From Streptomyces sp. NBC_01471 (GTDB lineage: Bacteria; Actinomycetota; Actinomycetes; Streptomycetales; Streptomycetaceae): a stretch of 64,000 nt of DNA. Made by a program: the position numbers and the translations under genes. How positions within the stretch are numbered: the stretch's first letter is position 1; the number at the start of each line of letters is the position of its first letter. The DNA is taken from the NCBI RefSeq assembly GCF_041438865.1, contig NZ_CP109450.1:744001-808000 (forward strand). Reading direction: 5' to 3'. Of the stretch, positions 1 through 10,558 are shown in pieces. A model generated the notes under the pieces. That model made no database searches, was not told where the DNA came from, and was given only the letters and a program-made list of their open reading frames with translations.

Positions 1-1
1 G

Positions 2-730
2 ATCAGCAACCCCGCCAAGCGCAACGCCATGACGGCGGCCATGTGGCGGGCCCTGCCGGTGCTGCTCGACCGGCTGGCGGACGACACCGCCGTCCGGGTC
101 CTGGTCCTGACCGGTGCCGGGAGCACCTTCTGCGCCGGCGCCGACATAGCGACACTCCGGGATCCGCGCGAGGACCCGCAGCGGCTCGCGGTCCGGGCGG
201 AGGAGGCCCTCGCCGCCTTCCCCAAGCCGACGCTCGCCGCTGTGCGCGGGTACTGCGTCGGCGGCGGCTGCCAGCTGGCGGCAGCCTGCGATCTGCGGTT
301 CGCCGAGGAGGGGTCCCTGTTCGGGGTGACTCCGGCGAAGCTCGGGATCGTCTACCCGGCGGCGTCCACCGCGCGACTGGTGTCCCTGGTGGGCCCGGCA
401 ACCGCCAAGTACCTCCTGTTCTCGGCCGAGTTGATCGGTACGGACCACGCGCTGCGGACGGGCCTGCTGGACGAGGTGGCGCCCGTGGACATGCTGGGCC
501 CGCGGGTGGCGGAGTTCAGCCGGGTGCTGGTGTCCCGCTCCCAGCTGACGCAGACGGCGGCCAAGGAGTTCGCCGCGGGCCGGGACGACCGGGGCGCTCA
601 CTGGCGGGCCGCGGCGCGGGACTCCGACGATCCGGTGGAAGGCGTGACGGCCTTCCTGGAGCGGCGGGAGCCCCGCTTCACCTGGACGCCTCACCCCGGG
701 TCGGTGCCACGAGGCACTACTGGAGGATGA
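2..730 (+). CDS. Enoyl-CoA hydratase/isomerase (crotonase) family protein, 5' end outside window
   Basis: The frame is open from base 2 and begins with the residues ISNPAKRNAM, the usual N-terminal crotonase motif, so the true start lies just upstream and the ATG at 29 is internal. The oxyanion-hole segment (STFCAGADI) and the GGGCQLAAACDLRFA segment are clear. Where classical hydratases carry the two catalytic glutamates, this protein reads TPAKLG (Ala for Glu) and AKYLL (Lys-Tyr), so it may not be a true hydratase; an isomerase, decarboxylase or hydrolase role is as likely. The 3' end overlaps the convergent DJ-1 family gene by 14 bp. The family call is firm; the substrate is unknown. Confidence 0.85.
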   Translation: MSNPAKRNAMTAAMWRALPVLLDRLADDTAVRVLVLTGAGSTFCAGADIATLRDPREDPQRLAVRAEEALAAFPKPTLAAVRGYCVGGGCQLAAACDLRFAEEGSLFGVTPAKLGIVYPAASTARLVSLVGPATAKYLLFSAELIGTDHALRTGLLDEVAPVDMLGPRVAEFSRVLVSRSQLTQTAAKEFAAGRDDRGAHWRAAARDSDDPVEGVTAFLERREPRFTWTPHPGSVPRGTTGG

Positions 731-1352
731 AGCGGCTCCGCCCGCGCAGTTCCTCGACCACATCGGCCGGGGCCTTCTGCGGTGAGCCCGCGTCGTACGG
801 CGGCTGCGGGTCGTACTCGGTGCCCAGCTGGACCGCCTGCGCGTGCCGGTCCCCGGCGACCCGCCCGACCAGCGTGAGCCCCATGTCGATGCCGGACGAG
901 ACTCCGGCCGCGGTGATGAACTTGCCGTCGGTGACGACCCGTTCGCCCGTCGGTTCGGCACCGAACGCGGTCAGGGCCTCCAGCGCCAGCCAGTGCGACG
1001 TGGCCCGGCGGCCCTTGAGCAGACCCGCGGCCGCCAGCAGCAGCGATCCCGTACAGACGGAGGTCGTCCAGGTGCTGGCCGCGTCGGCGGCGCGCAGCCA
1101 GCCGAGCAGGGTCCCGTTCTCCATCTGGGCGGTCTGTCCCGGGCCGCCGGGCACCACGACGATGTCGGGGCGCGGCACCTCGCCGAGCGTCCGGTCCGCG
1201 ACCAGTGCGAGGCTTCCGCTGTCGTTGCGTACGGGACCGGTCCGCTCGGCGACGAAGACGGTCTCGGCGTCCGGGACGCGGCAGAGCATTTCGTACGGAC
1301 CGACCGCGTCCAGTGCGGTGAAACGGTCGAAGAGAACAATCGCGATCTGCAC
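717..1352 (-). CDS. DJ-1/PfpI family protein, isonitrile hydratase-like
   Basis: A 211-residue DJ-1/PfpI domain protein. The nucleophile elbow is SVCTGSLLL with Cys100, and Asp15 (ALDAVGP) sits where isonitrile hydratase (InhA) has its second catalytic residue. The C-terminal EYDPQPPYDAGSP segment also resembles InhA, which hydrates organic isocyanides to N-formamides. It lies 10 bp downstream of the glxA-like gene on the same strand, so the two are probably co-transcribed and the regulator may sense a related small molecule. The fold assignment is firm. The isonitrile activity is inferred from motif similarity only; other DJ-1 members are chaperones or glyoxalases. Confidence 0.85.
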   Translation of the reverse strand: MQIAIVLFDRFTALDAVGPYEMLCRVPDAETVFVAERTGPVRNDSGSLALVADRTLGEVPRPDIVVVPGGPGQTAQMENGTLLGWLRAADAASTWTTSVCTGSLLLAAAGLLKGRRATSHWLALEALTAFGAEPTGERVVTDGKFITAAGVSSGIDMGLTLVGRVAGDRHAQAVQLGTEYDPQPPYDAGSPQKAPADVVEELRGRSRFILQ

Positions 1353-1362
1353 GGGGTGCCTT

Positions 1363-2373
1363 TCAGACGGACTGCGACGGGTTCGCCGGGGGTGGCGCCG
1401 ACGGAATTCCGGAGCGACCGGCGATGGGTGAACGGAAGCGGCGGCGGTACTCGGCCGGAGCCGCCGCCACAGTTTTCAGGAAGGCACGGCGCATGGCCTC
1501 CGGTGTGCCGTAGCCGCAGGTGCGGGAGATCTCCGCGACCGGGTCGGTGGTGTCTTCGAGCAGCCGCCTGGCGTGTTCCAGCCGGACGAGTTCGACGTAG
1601 CGGCCCGGCGTCGTACCGGTCTCGGCGCGGAAGGCGCGGGCGAAGTGGCGGGGCGACATACGGGCGCGGCCCGCGAGCGATTCGACCGACAGGTCGCCGC
1701 CGGGGTGCTCACTGATCCACTGCTGGACGTCGCGCAGCGGGTCGCGCCGGGCGATCTGGGCGGCGAGCTGGACGCTGAACTGAGCCTGGTTTCCCGGGCG
1801 CCGGAGGAAGACGACGAGATGACGGGCGACAGCCAGCGCGATGTCCCGGCCCAGATCCTCCTCGACCAGCGCGAGTGCCAGATCGATACCCGCGGTGACT
1901 CCGGCTGAGGTGGCGAGCTTCCCGTCCCGTACGAAGATGGGCTCGTGGTCGACCTCCACGGCCGGATGGGTCCGCGCCAGATGGTCGCAGACCGACCAGT
2001 GCGTGGTGGCGCGGTGGCCGTCCAGCAGACCGGCCCCGGCGAGCAGCAGCGCGCCGGTGCAGACCGAGACGATGCGCTCGGCGCGCGGGGCGTGCTCCCG
2101 CAGCCAGTCGATCAGCCGGGGGTCGGGCGCGCGGGTCCCCTGCCCACCGGGGACCAGCAGGGTGTGCGGGTCCCCGGCGTCGGCCAGCCTCCCGTCGGGC
2201 ACGAGGGTGAGGCCGCTGGAGGTGCGGACGGCGCAGCCGTCGAGCGAGGCCGTGCGCAGGGTGTACGCGTCCCGGTCGATGTGGCCGGCGCCCGCGAAGA
2301 CCTCCATGGGGCCGGTCACATCAAGGCTCTGCAGTCCGTCGAAGACGACGAACAGCACCTCTCGCTGTGGCAT
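1363..2373 (-). CDS. GlxA family transcriptional regulator (DJ-1 domain plus AraC-type HTH)
   Basis: A 336-residue regulator. Residues about 1-185 form a DJ-1/PfpI-like ligand domain with the elbow SVCTGALLL, and residues about 220-320 form an AraC-type double helix-turn-helix (SLAGRARMSPRHFARAF and CGYGTPEAMRRAF). I chose the ATG at 2373 (MPQREVLFVVFDG) because the family starts directly at this beta-strand. The open frame continues upstream to 2703 but would run through the divergent gene, and 2385 is an alternative start. No strong Shine-Dalgarno is visible. A perfect GCGGACA inverted repeat lies 18 bp upstream and may be its own operator. It forms a likely two-gene operon with the isonitrile-hydratase-like gene. 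Confidence 0.88.
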   Translation of the reverse strand: MPQREVLFVVFDGLQSLDVTGPMEVFAGAGHIDRDAYTLRTASLDGCAVRTSSGLTLVPDGRLADAGDPHTLLVPGGQGTRAPDPRLIDWLREHAPRAERIVSVCTGALLLAGAGLLDGHRATTHWSVCDHLARTHPAVEVDHEPIFVRDGKLATSAGVTAGIDLALALVEEDLGRDIALAVARHLVVFLRRPGNQAQFSVQLAAQIARRDPLRDVQQWISEHPGGDLSVESLAGRARMSPRHFARAFRAETGTTPGRYVELVRLEHARRLLEDTTDPVAEISRTCGYGTPEAMRRAFLKTVAAAPAEYRRRFRSPIAGRSGIPSAPPPANPSQSV

Positions 2374-2390
2374 ACGACTCAGCATGGGCG

Positions 2391-2407
2391 GCGGACAGCG
2401 TGTCCGC
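2391..2407. promoter_or_regulatory. Inverted repeat upstream of the glxA-like gene, candidate operator
   Basis: Perfect repeat GCGGACA-GCG-TGTCCGC with 7-bp arms and a 3-bp centre, 18 bp upstream of the chosen glxA start. Position and symmetry fit a dimeric regulator, plausibly the GlxA-type protein itself. No binding data are available. Confidence 0.45.
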
Positions 2408-2448
2408 AATGACGAATGTCCCACCTTTCCTGCCATCACTTCCACACG

Positions 2449-2464
2449 TACCGACCAGTCGGTA
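2449..2464. promoter_or_regulatory. TetR-type palindromic operator candidate
   Basis: Perfect arms TACCGAC and GTCGGTA separated by CA, in the glxA-like/SCO6745-family intergenic region. The element ends 12 bp before the ATG at 2476 and overlaps TAACGT (2463-2468), a -10 box suitably placed for a leaderless start at 2476. TetR-family repressors commonly use this architecture. No TetR gene lies in the window, so the cognate regulator would act from elsewhere. Confidence 0.55.
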
Positions 2465-2475
2465 ACGTTCAGCCA

Positions 2476-3330
2476 ATGACCTCGCTCCCGCCGCGCGCCG
2501 GCCGTCGCTGCCACCACTCCGTCAACCCGCTGCACTCGACGCTCTACTTCTCCCCCGACCTCTCCGAACAGCTCGCCGGCGTCGGGATCGACGACGCGAG
2601 CGCCGCCTACTTCGCCGCGCGCGGCGCGGCGATGGGGGCCGTGGGGCCCGGCACGATCGCCGCCACATTCTACAACTTCAACCCCGGGCTGATCGCCCGG
2701 CATGTCCCCGCCGTGTGGGAGACCGCCTCACCGCGGACCGTGCTGGATGCCCGGCTGCGCGCCGCCGACGCCACGCTGCGGCGGCTGCTGGGCGAGGAGA
2801 CGGTCACATCGGACGCGATGGCCGAGGCGGCGCGGCTCGCACTGCGCGCAGCCGAGGCCTGCACCCGGCACGCCCGGCCGCTCTACGCCGCCCACGCGGA
2901 CCTGCCGGTCCCCGAGCAGCCGCATCTGGCGTTCTGGCACGCGGCGACGCTGCTGCGCGAGCACCGGGGCGACGGCCATCTCGCCGTGCTGCTCACCGCC
3001 GGGCTCGACCCGCTGGAGGCGCTGGTGAGCCACACGGCGACCGGCAAGGGCATGGCGCCCCGCTGGATCCTCGCCACCCGCGGCTGGCAGCGGACCGACT
3101 GGGACGCGGCCGTCGAGCGGCTGCGCGGGCGCGGGCTGCTGGACGCGGACGGCGGGCTCACCGATGCGGGGACCCAGCTGCGCCAGGACGTGGAGTCGGA
3201 CACCGACCGCCTCGACCTCGCCCCGTACGAGCACCTGGGCGCCGAGGGCGTGGAGCGGCTCACCGGGCTGGCGCGCGGCTTCCTCGCCACCGCGGCCGCA
3301 GCGGGCGCCTTCCCGTCCGGCCTCAGCTGA
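2476..3330 (+). CDS. SCO6745 family protein (HTH_67-type)
   Basis: A 284-residue protein of the SCO6745 family, which is conserved in actinomycetes and has no established biochemical role. The core includes FYNFNP, a conserved HAATLLREHRGDGHLA segment and a C-terminal helical region (WILATRGWQRTDWDAAVERLRGRGLL) that resembles a winged-helix. I start it at ATG 2476 rather than 2416, because the upstream codons contain the TetR-like palindrome and the -10-like TAACGT. The absence of a Shine-Dalgarno fits leaderless translation. It is divergent from the glxA-like operon. The family is firm; the function is unknown. Confidence 0.85.
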   Translation: MTSLPPRAGRRCHHSVNPLHSTLYFSPDLSEQLAGVGIDDASAAYFAARGAAMGAVGPGTIAATFYNFNPGLIARHVPAVWETASPRTVLDARLRAADATLRRLLGEETVTSDAMAEAARLALRAAEACTRHARPLYAAHADLPVPEQPHLAFWHAATLLREHRGDGHLAVLLTAGLDPLEALVSHTATGKGMAPRWILATRGWQRTDWDAAVERLRGRGLLDADGGLTDAGTQLRQDVESDTDRLDLAPYEHLGAEGVERLTGLARGFLATAAAAGAFPSGLS

Positions 3331-3501
3331 TCCGGCCGCGGGCGGGCTCCCCGGTCTGTCGGCGCCGCCTGCCACAATGCGGATGCACTGTTTCCCCGCA
3401 CGGCGGCGGCCCGGCTCCCACCGGCGGTCCGTTCACCGGGCGGGGTCCGGAGGCTGCTCCGGAAGAATGCGGCAAGCTCAGCGAGAAGGCGGTACGGGAT
3501 C

Positions 3502-5916
<2,415 letters not shown>

Positions 5917-5963
5917 CCCGGCCGGCACTGCGGCTCCCTGCCGCAGCATGATCTGACGCACGC

Positions 5964-5993
5964 GCCGGGCGGGCCCCGAAGGGCCCGCCCGGC
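5964..5993. terminator. Bidirectional hairpin between tex and the ABC-F gene
   Basis: Perfect 13-bp G/C stem with a CGAA tetraloop, centred between two convergent stop codons. There is no long T tract, as usual for Streptomyces terminators. Confidence 0.75.
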
Positions 5994-6019
5994 GACGGCT
6001 TCAGGGGTGGCCGCCCGGC

Positions 6020-7657
6020 TCAGACTTCCGTGACCTTGCCGTCGGCCACCTCGATACGGCGCGTCGTCCGGACCGCGTCCAGCATCCGGCGGTCGTGGGT
6101 GACCAGCAGCAGAGTCCCCTCGTACGTGTCGAGCGCCGACTCCAGCTGCTCGATGGCCTCCAGGTCCAGATGGTTCGTGGGCTCGTCCAGCACCAGCAGG
6201 TTGACTCCCCTGCCCTGCAGGAGCGCGAGAGCGGCCCTGGTCCGTTCGCCCGGCGAGAGGGTGGTGGCGGGGCGCAGCACATGCGCCGCTTTCAGGCCGA
6301 ACTTGGCGAGGAGCGTGCGGACTTCGGCGGGCTCGGTGTCGGGGACCGCCGCGCAGAACGCGGCCAGCAGCGTCTCCGTACCGTGGAAGAGGGCGCGGGC
6401 CTGGTCGACCTCGCCGACCACGACGCCGGGGCCGAGCGCCGCGTGCCCGGTGTCCAGCGCGACACGGCCCAGCACCGCGCCGAGCAGGGTGGACTTGCCC
6501 GCCCCGTTGGCTCCGGTGATGGCGACCCGGTCCGCCCAGTCGATCTGGAGGTGTGCGGGACCGAAGGTGAAGTCCCCGCGGACGACGGTCGCGTCCCGCA
6601 GCGTGGCCACCACGGAGCCGGAGCGCGGAGCGGCCGCGATCTCCATCCGCAGCTCCCACTCCTTGCGGGGCTCGTCCACGACGTCGAGGCGCTCGATCAT
6701 GCGCTGCGTCTGCCGGGCCTTGGCCGCCTGCTTCTCGCTGGCCTCGCTGCGGAACTTACGGCCGATCTTGTCGTTGTCGGTGGCCTTGCGGCGGGCGTTC
6801 TTGACGCCCTTGTCCATCCAGCCGCGCTGCATCTGGGCCCGGCCTTCGAGGGCCGCCTTCTTGTCGGCGAACTCGTCGTACTCCTCCCTGGCGTGCCTGC
6901 GGGCGGTCTCGCGCTCCTCCAGATATCCGGCGTACCCGCCGCCGTACAGGGTGATCTGCTGCTGGGCGAGGTCGAGTTCGAGGACCTTGGTGACCGTGCG
7001 GGTCAGGAACTCGCGGTCGTGGCTGATGACGACGGTGCCCGCGCGCAGCCCGCTCACGAAGCGCTCAAGACGGTCCAGGCCGTCGAGGTCGAGGTCGTTC
7101 GTCGGCTCGTCGAGCAGGAACACGTCGTAGCGGGAGAGCAGCAGCGAGGCGAGCCCGGCGCGGGCCGCCTGGCCGCCGGAGAGCGAGGCCATCGGCTGGT
7201 CGAGACCGACGGTCAGTCCCAGCGACGCCGCCACCTCACCGGCGCGCTCGTCGAGGTCGGCCCCGCCGAGGTCGAGCCAGCGTTCCAGCGTCGTGGAGTA
7301 CGCGTCGTCGGCTCCCGCGACTCCGTCGACCAGGCCCTGGGTGGCCTCGTCCATGGCGCTCTGGGCGGCGGCCACACCCGTGCGGCGGGCGAGGAACGCG
7401 CTGACGGTCTCGTCCTCGCGGCGCTCCGGCTCCTGCGGGAGGTGGCCGACGGTGGCGGTGGGCGGCGAGAGCCTCAGCTCGCCCTCCTCAGGGGTGTCGA
7501 GCCCGGCGAGGAGGCGCAGCAGGGTCGATTTGCCCGCGCCGTTCACACCGACGAGACCGATCACGTCTCCCGGCGCCACGACGAGGTCGAGGCCGGAGAA
7601 GAGCGAGCGGTCGCCGTGGCCCGCGGCGAGGTCTTTGGCGACAAGGGTTGCAGTCAT
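6020..7657 (-). CDS. ABC-F family ATP-binding protein (first of two in the window)
   Basis: A 545-residue protein with two fused nucleotide-binding domains and no membrane segments, which defines the ABC-F class of ribosome-associated ATPases. The first domain has Walker A GVNGAGKST and signature LSGGQ followed by DEPTNDLD. The second has GANGAGKST, a variant signature LSPGE and DEPTNHLD. A charged linker of about 90 residues, rich in Lys/Arg, separates them. The ATG at 7657 (MTATLVAKDLAAGHG) is preceded by AGGATCGG; the longer frame to 7864 is non-coding. It could be a housekeeping translation factor or an antibiotic-resistance protein, and the sequence does not decide. Confidence 0.92.
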   Translation of the reverse strand: MTATLVAKDLAAGHGDRSLFSGLDLVVAPGDVIGLVGVNGAGKSTLLRLLAGLDTPEEGELRLSPPTATVGHLPQEPERREDETVSAFLARRTGVAAAQSAMDEATQGLVDGVAGADDAYSTTLERWLDLGGADLDERAGEVAASLGLTVGLDQPMASLSGGQAARAGLASLLLSRYDVFLLDEPTNDLDLDGLDRLERFVSGLRAGTVVISHDREFLTRTVTKVLELDLAQQQITLYGGGYAGYLEERETARRHAREEYDEFADKKAALEGRAQMQRGWMDKGVKNARRKATDNDKIGRKFRSEASEKQAAKARQTQRMIERLDVVDEPRKEWELRMEIAAAPRSGSVVATLRDATVVRGDFTFGPAHLQIDWADRVAITGANGAGKSTLLGAVLGRVALDTGHAALGPGVVVGEVDQARALFHGTETLLAAFCAAVPDTEPAEVRTLLAKFGLKAAHVLRPATTLSPGERTRAALALLQGRGVNLLVLDEPTNHLDLEAIEQLESALDTYEGTLLLVTHDRRMLDAVRTTRRIEVADGKVTEV

Positions 7658-7812
7658 GAGGGAACCGATCCTAATCGGGGTGCGGCATACCCTCCGGACC
7701 AGGCCGCGCCCCCGGGGCCGGTGGTGCGGCGGGGCGGGCGCCGCGGAGAGCGGTGGTGCGGCAGGGTCTATGTCGGCCGAATGGCGATCCTGTGACAGCT
7801 GTGACCGTGGAC

Positions 7813-7842
7813 ATGACCAGTGACGGGTGGGCTGAATAGGGT
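7813..7842 (+). promoter_or_regulatory. Candidate promoter for the M1 peptidase gene
   Basis: ATGACC (7813-7818), 18 bp, TAGGGT (7837-7842), 37 bp before the GTG start. The -35 match is partial, so this is a moderate prediction. Confidence 0.35.
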
Positions 7843-7878
7843 CGAACACAACGACGACCCCCATGACTTGGAGCTTCA

Positions 7879-9369
7879 GTGCACCGCAGACTCATCGTCC
7901 CGAGCGTGCTCGCGGCCTCGCTCCTGCTGGCGATCCCGGCATCGGCGGCCGGCTTCACGCCCGGGGCACCGGGCATCGGCGACCCCTACTACCCGGCGTA
8001 CGGCAACGGCGGATACGACGTCTCGCACTACGACCTCAAGCTGAAGTACCAGCCGTCGACGGACCGGCTGGACGGCACCGCGACCATCCTGGCCACCACG
8101 ACCCAGGATCTCTCCCGGTTCGATCTGGACTTTCTGCTCGATGTGAGCGAGGTGCGCGTCAACGGCGCCAAGGCGGCCTTCGCCACGTCGGGGCAGCACG
8201 AGCTGGTGGTCACCCCGGCCAAGGGGCTGGCCAAGGGCTCCGCCGTCACCATCGTGGTCCGCTACAGCGGTGTGCCGTCCACCAAGTCGGCCTACGGCTT
8301 CTCCACCTGGCACCGCACCCCGGACGGCGCGGTGGCGGCGGACGAGCCCGAGTCGGCGTGGTGGTGGTTCCCGAGCAATGACCACCCGCTCGACAAGGCC
8401 ACGTACGACGTGTCGGTCTCGGTGCCCGACGGGACCCAGGCGATCAGCAACGGCGTGCTCCAGTCGCAGCGTTCGCAGCTGGGCCGGACCACGTACAACT
8501 GGCGGTCCAACAAGCCGCAGGCCACCTATCTGACCACGCTCGCGGTCGGCAAGTTCGACATCACCACCGGCACCACCGACTCCGGTGTGCCGATCATCAA
8601 CGCGTACAGCAAGGATCTGGGCGACAACGCCGGAGCGGCGCGCGCGAGTGTGGAGCGGACCGGCGAGGTCGCCGACTGGCTGAGCGGCTACTTCGGCCCC
8701 TACCCCTTCAACGCGCTCGGCGGCTATGTGCCGAACACCACCACCGGGTACGCGCTGGAGACCGAGACCCGGCCGTTCTACAGCCCCAAGCAGTTCGCGA
8801 ACGGCGCCAACGTCTCGGTGGTCGTCCATGAGCTGGCGCACCAGTGGTACGGCGACAGCGTGTCCCTCAAGGGCTGGAAGGACATCTGGATCAACGAGGG
8901 CTTCGCCTCCTACGCCGAGTGGCTCTGGTCGGAGAGCCAGGGCGACGGGACCGCGCAGGAGCTGGCCGACTACGTCTACGCCTCGCACCCGGCCGACGAC
9001 GCGTTCTGGAAGGTGAAGCCCGGGGACCCCGGTGCGGCGAACCAGTTCGACGACGCCGTCTACGACCGGGGCGCGCTCGCCATCCAGGCGCTGCGCAACA
9101 AGGTCGGTGACACCGCGTTCTTCAAGATCCTCAAGGGATGGCCGACGGAGCACGCCTACGGCAACGCGTCGGTGGCCGACTTCGAGAAGTACGCGGAGCA
9201 GGTCTCGGGGAAGCCGCTGGCCGCTTTCTTCGACACCTGGCTGTTCACCACGTCCAAGCCCGCCGCACCGGCGGCGCAGCAGGCCCGGATCGCGCACACG
9301 GACGCCAGGCCCGTCGCGCCGAAGTCCTGGCAGCAGATCGAGCGGACGCACACCGTGCACGACCGCTGA
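7879..9369 (+). CDS. Secreted M1 family zinc metallopeptidase
   Basis: A 496-residue exported aminopeptidase-type enzyme. The GTG start at 7879 follows GGAG at good spacing and gives a signal peptide (basic RR, hydrophobic core, cleavage after about residue 23 at ASA-A). The zinc site is complete: HELAH with His317, Glu318 and His321, then third ligand Glu340 in WINEGF after the canonical 18 residues. It is much shorter than full-length M1 aminopeptidases of about 850 residues and lacks the C-terminal ARM-like domain, as do many secreted Streptomyces members. It is monocistronic, closed by a strong hairpin. Its natural peptide substrate is unknown. Confidence 0.93.
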   Translation: MHRRLIVPSVLAASLLLAIPASAAGFTPGAPGIGDPYYPAYGNGGYDVSHYDLKLKYQPSTDRLDGTATILATTTQDLSRFDLDFLLDVSEVRVNGAKAAFATSGQHELVVTPAKGLAKGSAVTIVVRYSGVPSTKSAYGFSTWHRTPDGAVAADEPESAWWWFPSNDHPLDKATYDVSVSVPDGTQAISNGVLQSQRSQLGRTTYNWRSNKPQATYLTTLAVGKFDITTGTTDSGVPIINAYSKDLGDNAGAARASVERTGEVADWLSGYFGPYPFNALGGYVPNTTTGYALETETRPFYSPKQFANGANVSVVVHELAHQWYGDSVSLKGWKDIWINEGFASYAEWLWSESQGDGTAQELADYVYASHPADDAFWKVKPGDPGAANQFDDAVYDRGALAIQALRNKVGDTAFFKILKGWPTEHAYGNASVADFEKYAEQVSGKPLAAFFDTWLFTTSKPAAPAAQQARIAHTDARPVAPKSWQQIERTHTVHDR

Positions 9370-9376
9370 CCCGCGG

Positions 9377-9423
9377 GCAGGAAGCCGCGCCGCTCCGGTG
9401 ACCGGGGCGGCGCGGCTTCCTGC
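9377..9423 (+). terminator. Terminator after the M1 peptidase gene
   Basis: Perfect 17-bp stem (9377-9393 with 9407-9423); the 13-nt apical part contains a further CCGG/CCGG pairing. It begins 8 bp after the stop codon. Confidence 0.8.
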
Positions 9424-9523
9424 GTACGGCCGCCGGTGGTTACGCTGCTCCGGCACCGCGGTACGAGGCCCTGCGGAGCGAGTGCCCGTACGCCCTGCTG
9501 CCGCGCCCGACGAGGAGCATCCG

Positions 9524-10558
9524 TTGCCCGAACCGACCCACGGCTCCCGGCCGACCCTGGAGGCCGTCGCAGCCCGCGCGGGTGTGTCGCGGGCGACGGC
9601 CTCACGCGTCGTGAACGGCGGCGCCGGTGTGCGGCAGCCGCTGGTGGACCGGGTCCAGCAGGCCGTGGAGGAACTCGGCTACGTACCGAACCACGCGGCC
9701 AGGACGCTGGTCACCCGGCGCAACGGCGCGGTCGCCGTCATCATCGCGGAGCCGGAGATCCGGATCTTCTCGGACCCCTTCTTCTCCCAGCAGCTGCGCG
9801 GCATCAGCCGTGAACTGACCGCCCATGACTCACAGTTGGTGCTGCTGCTGGTGGAGGGGAGGAAGGACTACGACCGGATCGGCCGCTATCTGGCGGGCGG
9901 CCACGTGGACGGTGCGCTGGCCTTCTCGCTGCACACCGAGGATCCGCTGCCCGCGGTGATCCACCGGGCCGGGATCCCCACGGTCTTCGGCGGCCGGCCG
10001 GTGTGGGCGGGGCCGGAGTCCGGTCTCGCGCTGCCCTATGCCGACTGCGACAACCGGGGCGGCGCCCGCGCGGCCGTCCAGCATCTGGTCTCTCTCGGAC
10101 GCAGACAGATCGCGCACATCGCGGGCCCGCAGGACCAGACATCGGGGATAGACCGGCTGGACGGCTACCGGGACGTGCTCCTCGATGTCGACCCCGGGCT
10201 CACCGTGCAGGGGGCCTTCACGGTGGAGAGCGGCGCCGCGGCGATGTCCGGGCTGCTGGAGCGGCGGCCCGAGGTGGACGCGGTGTTCGCGGCGAACGAT
10301 CTGATGGCGTCGGGCGCGCTCCAGGTCCTGCGGGAACACGGCAGGCGGGTCCCCGACGATGTGGCGGTGGTGGGGTTCGACGACATGGAGAAGGTCGCCG
10401 AGTGCACCGACCCACCGCTGACGACGGTCCGTCAGGACATCGAGGGCATGGGGCGGTTGATGGTGCGGATGCTGGTCGGCGTACTGGACGGGGAGCGCGT
10501 CACTCCGCCGGACTCCGTGATCATGCCGACCGACCTGGTGCGCCGGGCCTCCGCGTGA
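9524..10558 (+). CDS. LacI family transcriptional regulator
   Basis: A 344-residue repressor. The N-terminal LacI helix-turn-helix spans about residues 8-60 (TLEAVAARAGVSRATASRVVNG), followed by a hinge and a periplasmic-binding-like effector domain with the family segments VDGALAFSLH and VFAANDLMASGAL, ending with the usual TTVRQDIEGMGRLMVRMLV. The start is TTG at 9524, chosen because GAGGAG lies 6 bp upstream and the HTH begins where expected; there is no ATG or GTG nearby. The effector is probably a sugar but no sugar genes flank it, so the target is unknown. Its 3' end overlaps the convergent oxygenase gene by 38 bp. Confidence 0.92.
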   Translation: MPEPTHGSRPTLEAVAARAGVSRATASRVVNGGAGVRQPLVDRVQQAVEELGYVPNHAARTLVTRRNGAVAVIIAEPEIRIFSDPFFSQQLRGISRELTAHDSQLVLLLVEGRKDYDRIGRYLAGGHVDGALAFSLHTEDPLPAVIHRAGIPTVFGGRPVWAGPESGLALPYADCDNRGGARAAVQHLVSLGRRQIAHIAGPQDQTSGIDRLDGYRDVLLDVDPGLTVQGAFTVESGAAAMSGLLERRPEVDAVFAANDLMASGALQVLREHGRRVPDDVAVVGFDDMEKVAECTDPPLTTVRQDIEGMGRLMVRMLVGVLDGERVTPPDSVIMPTDLVRRASA

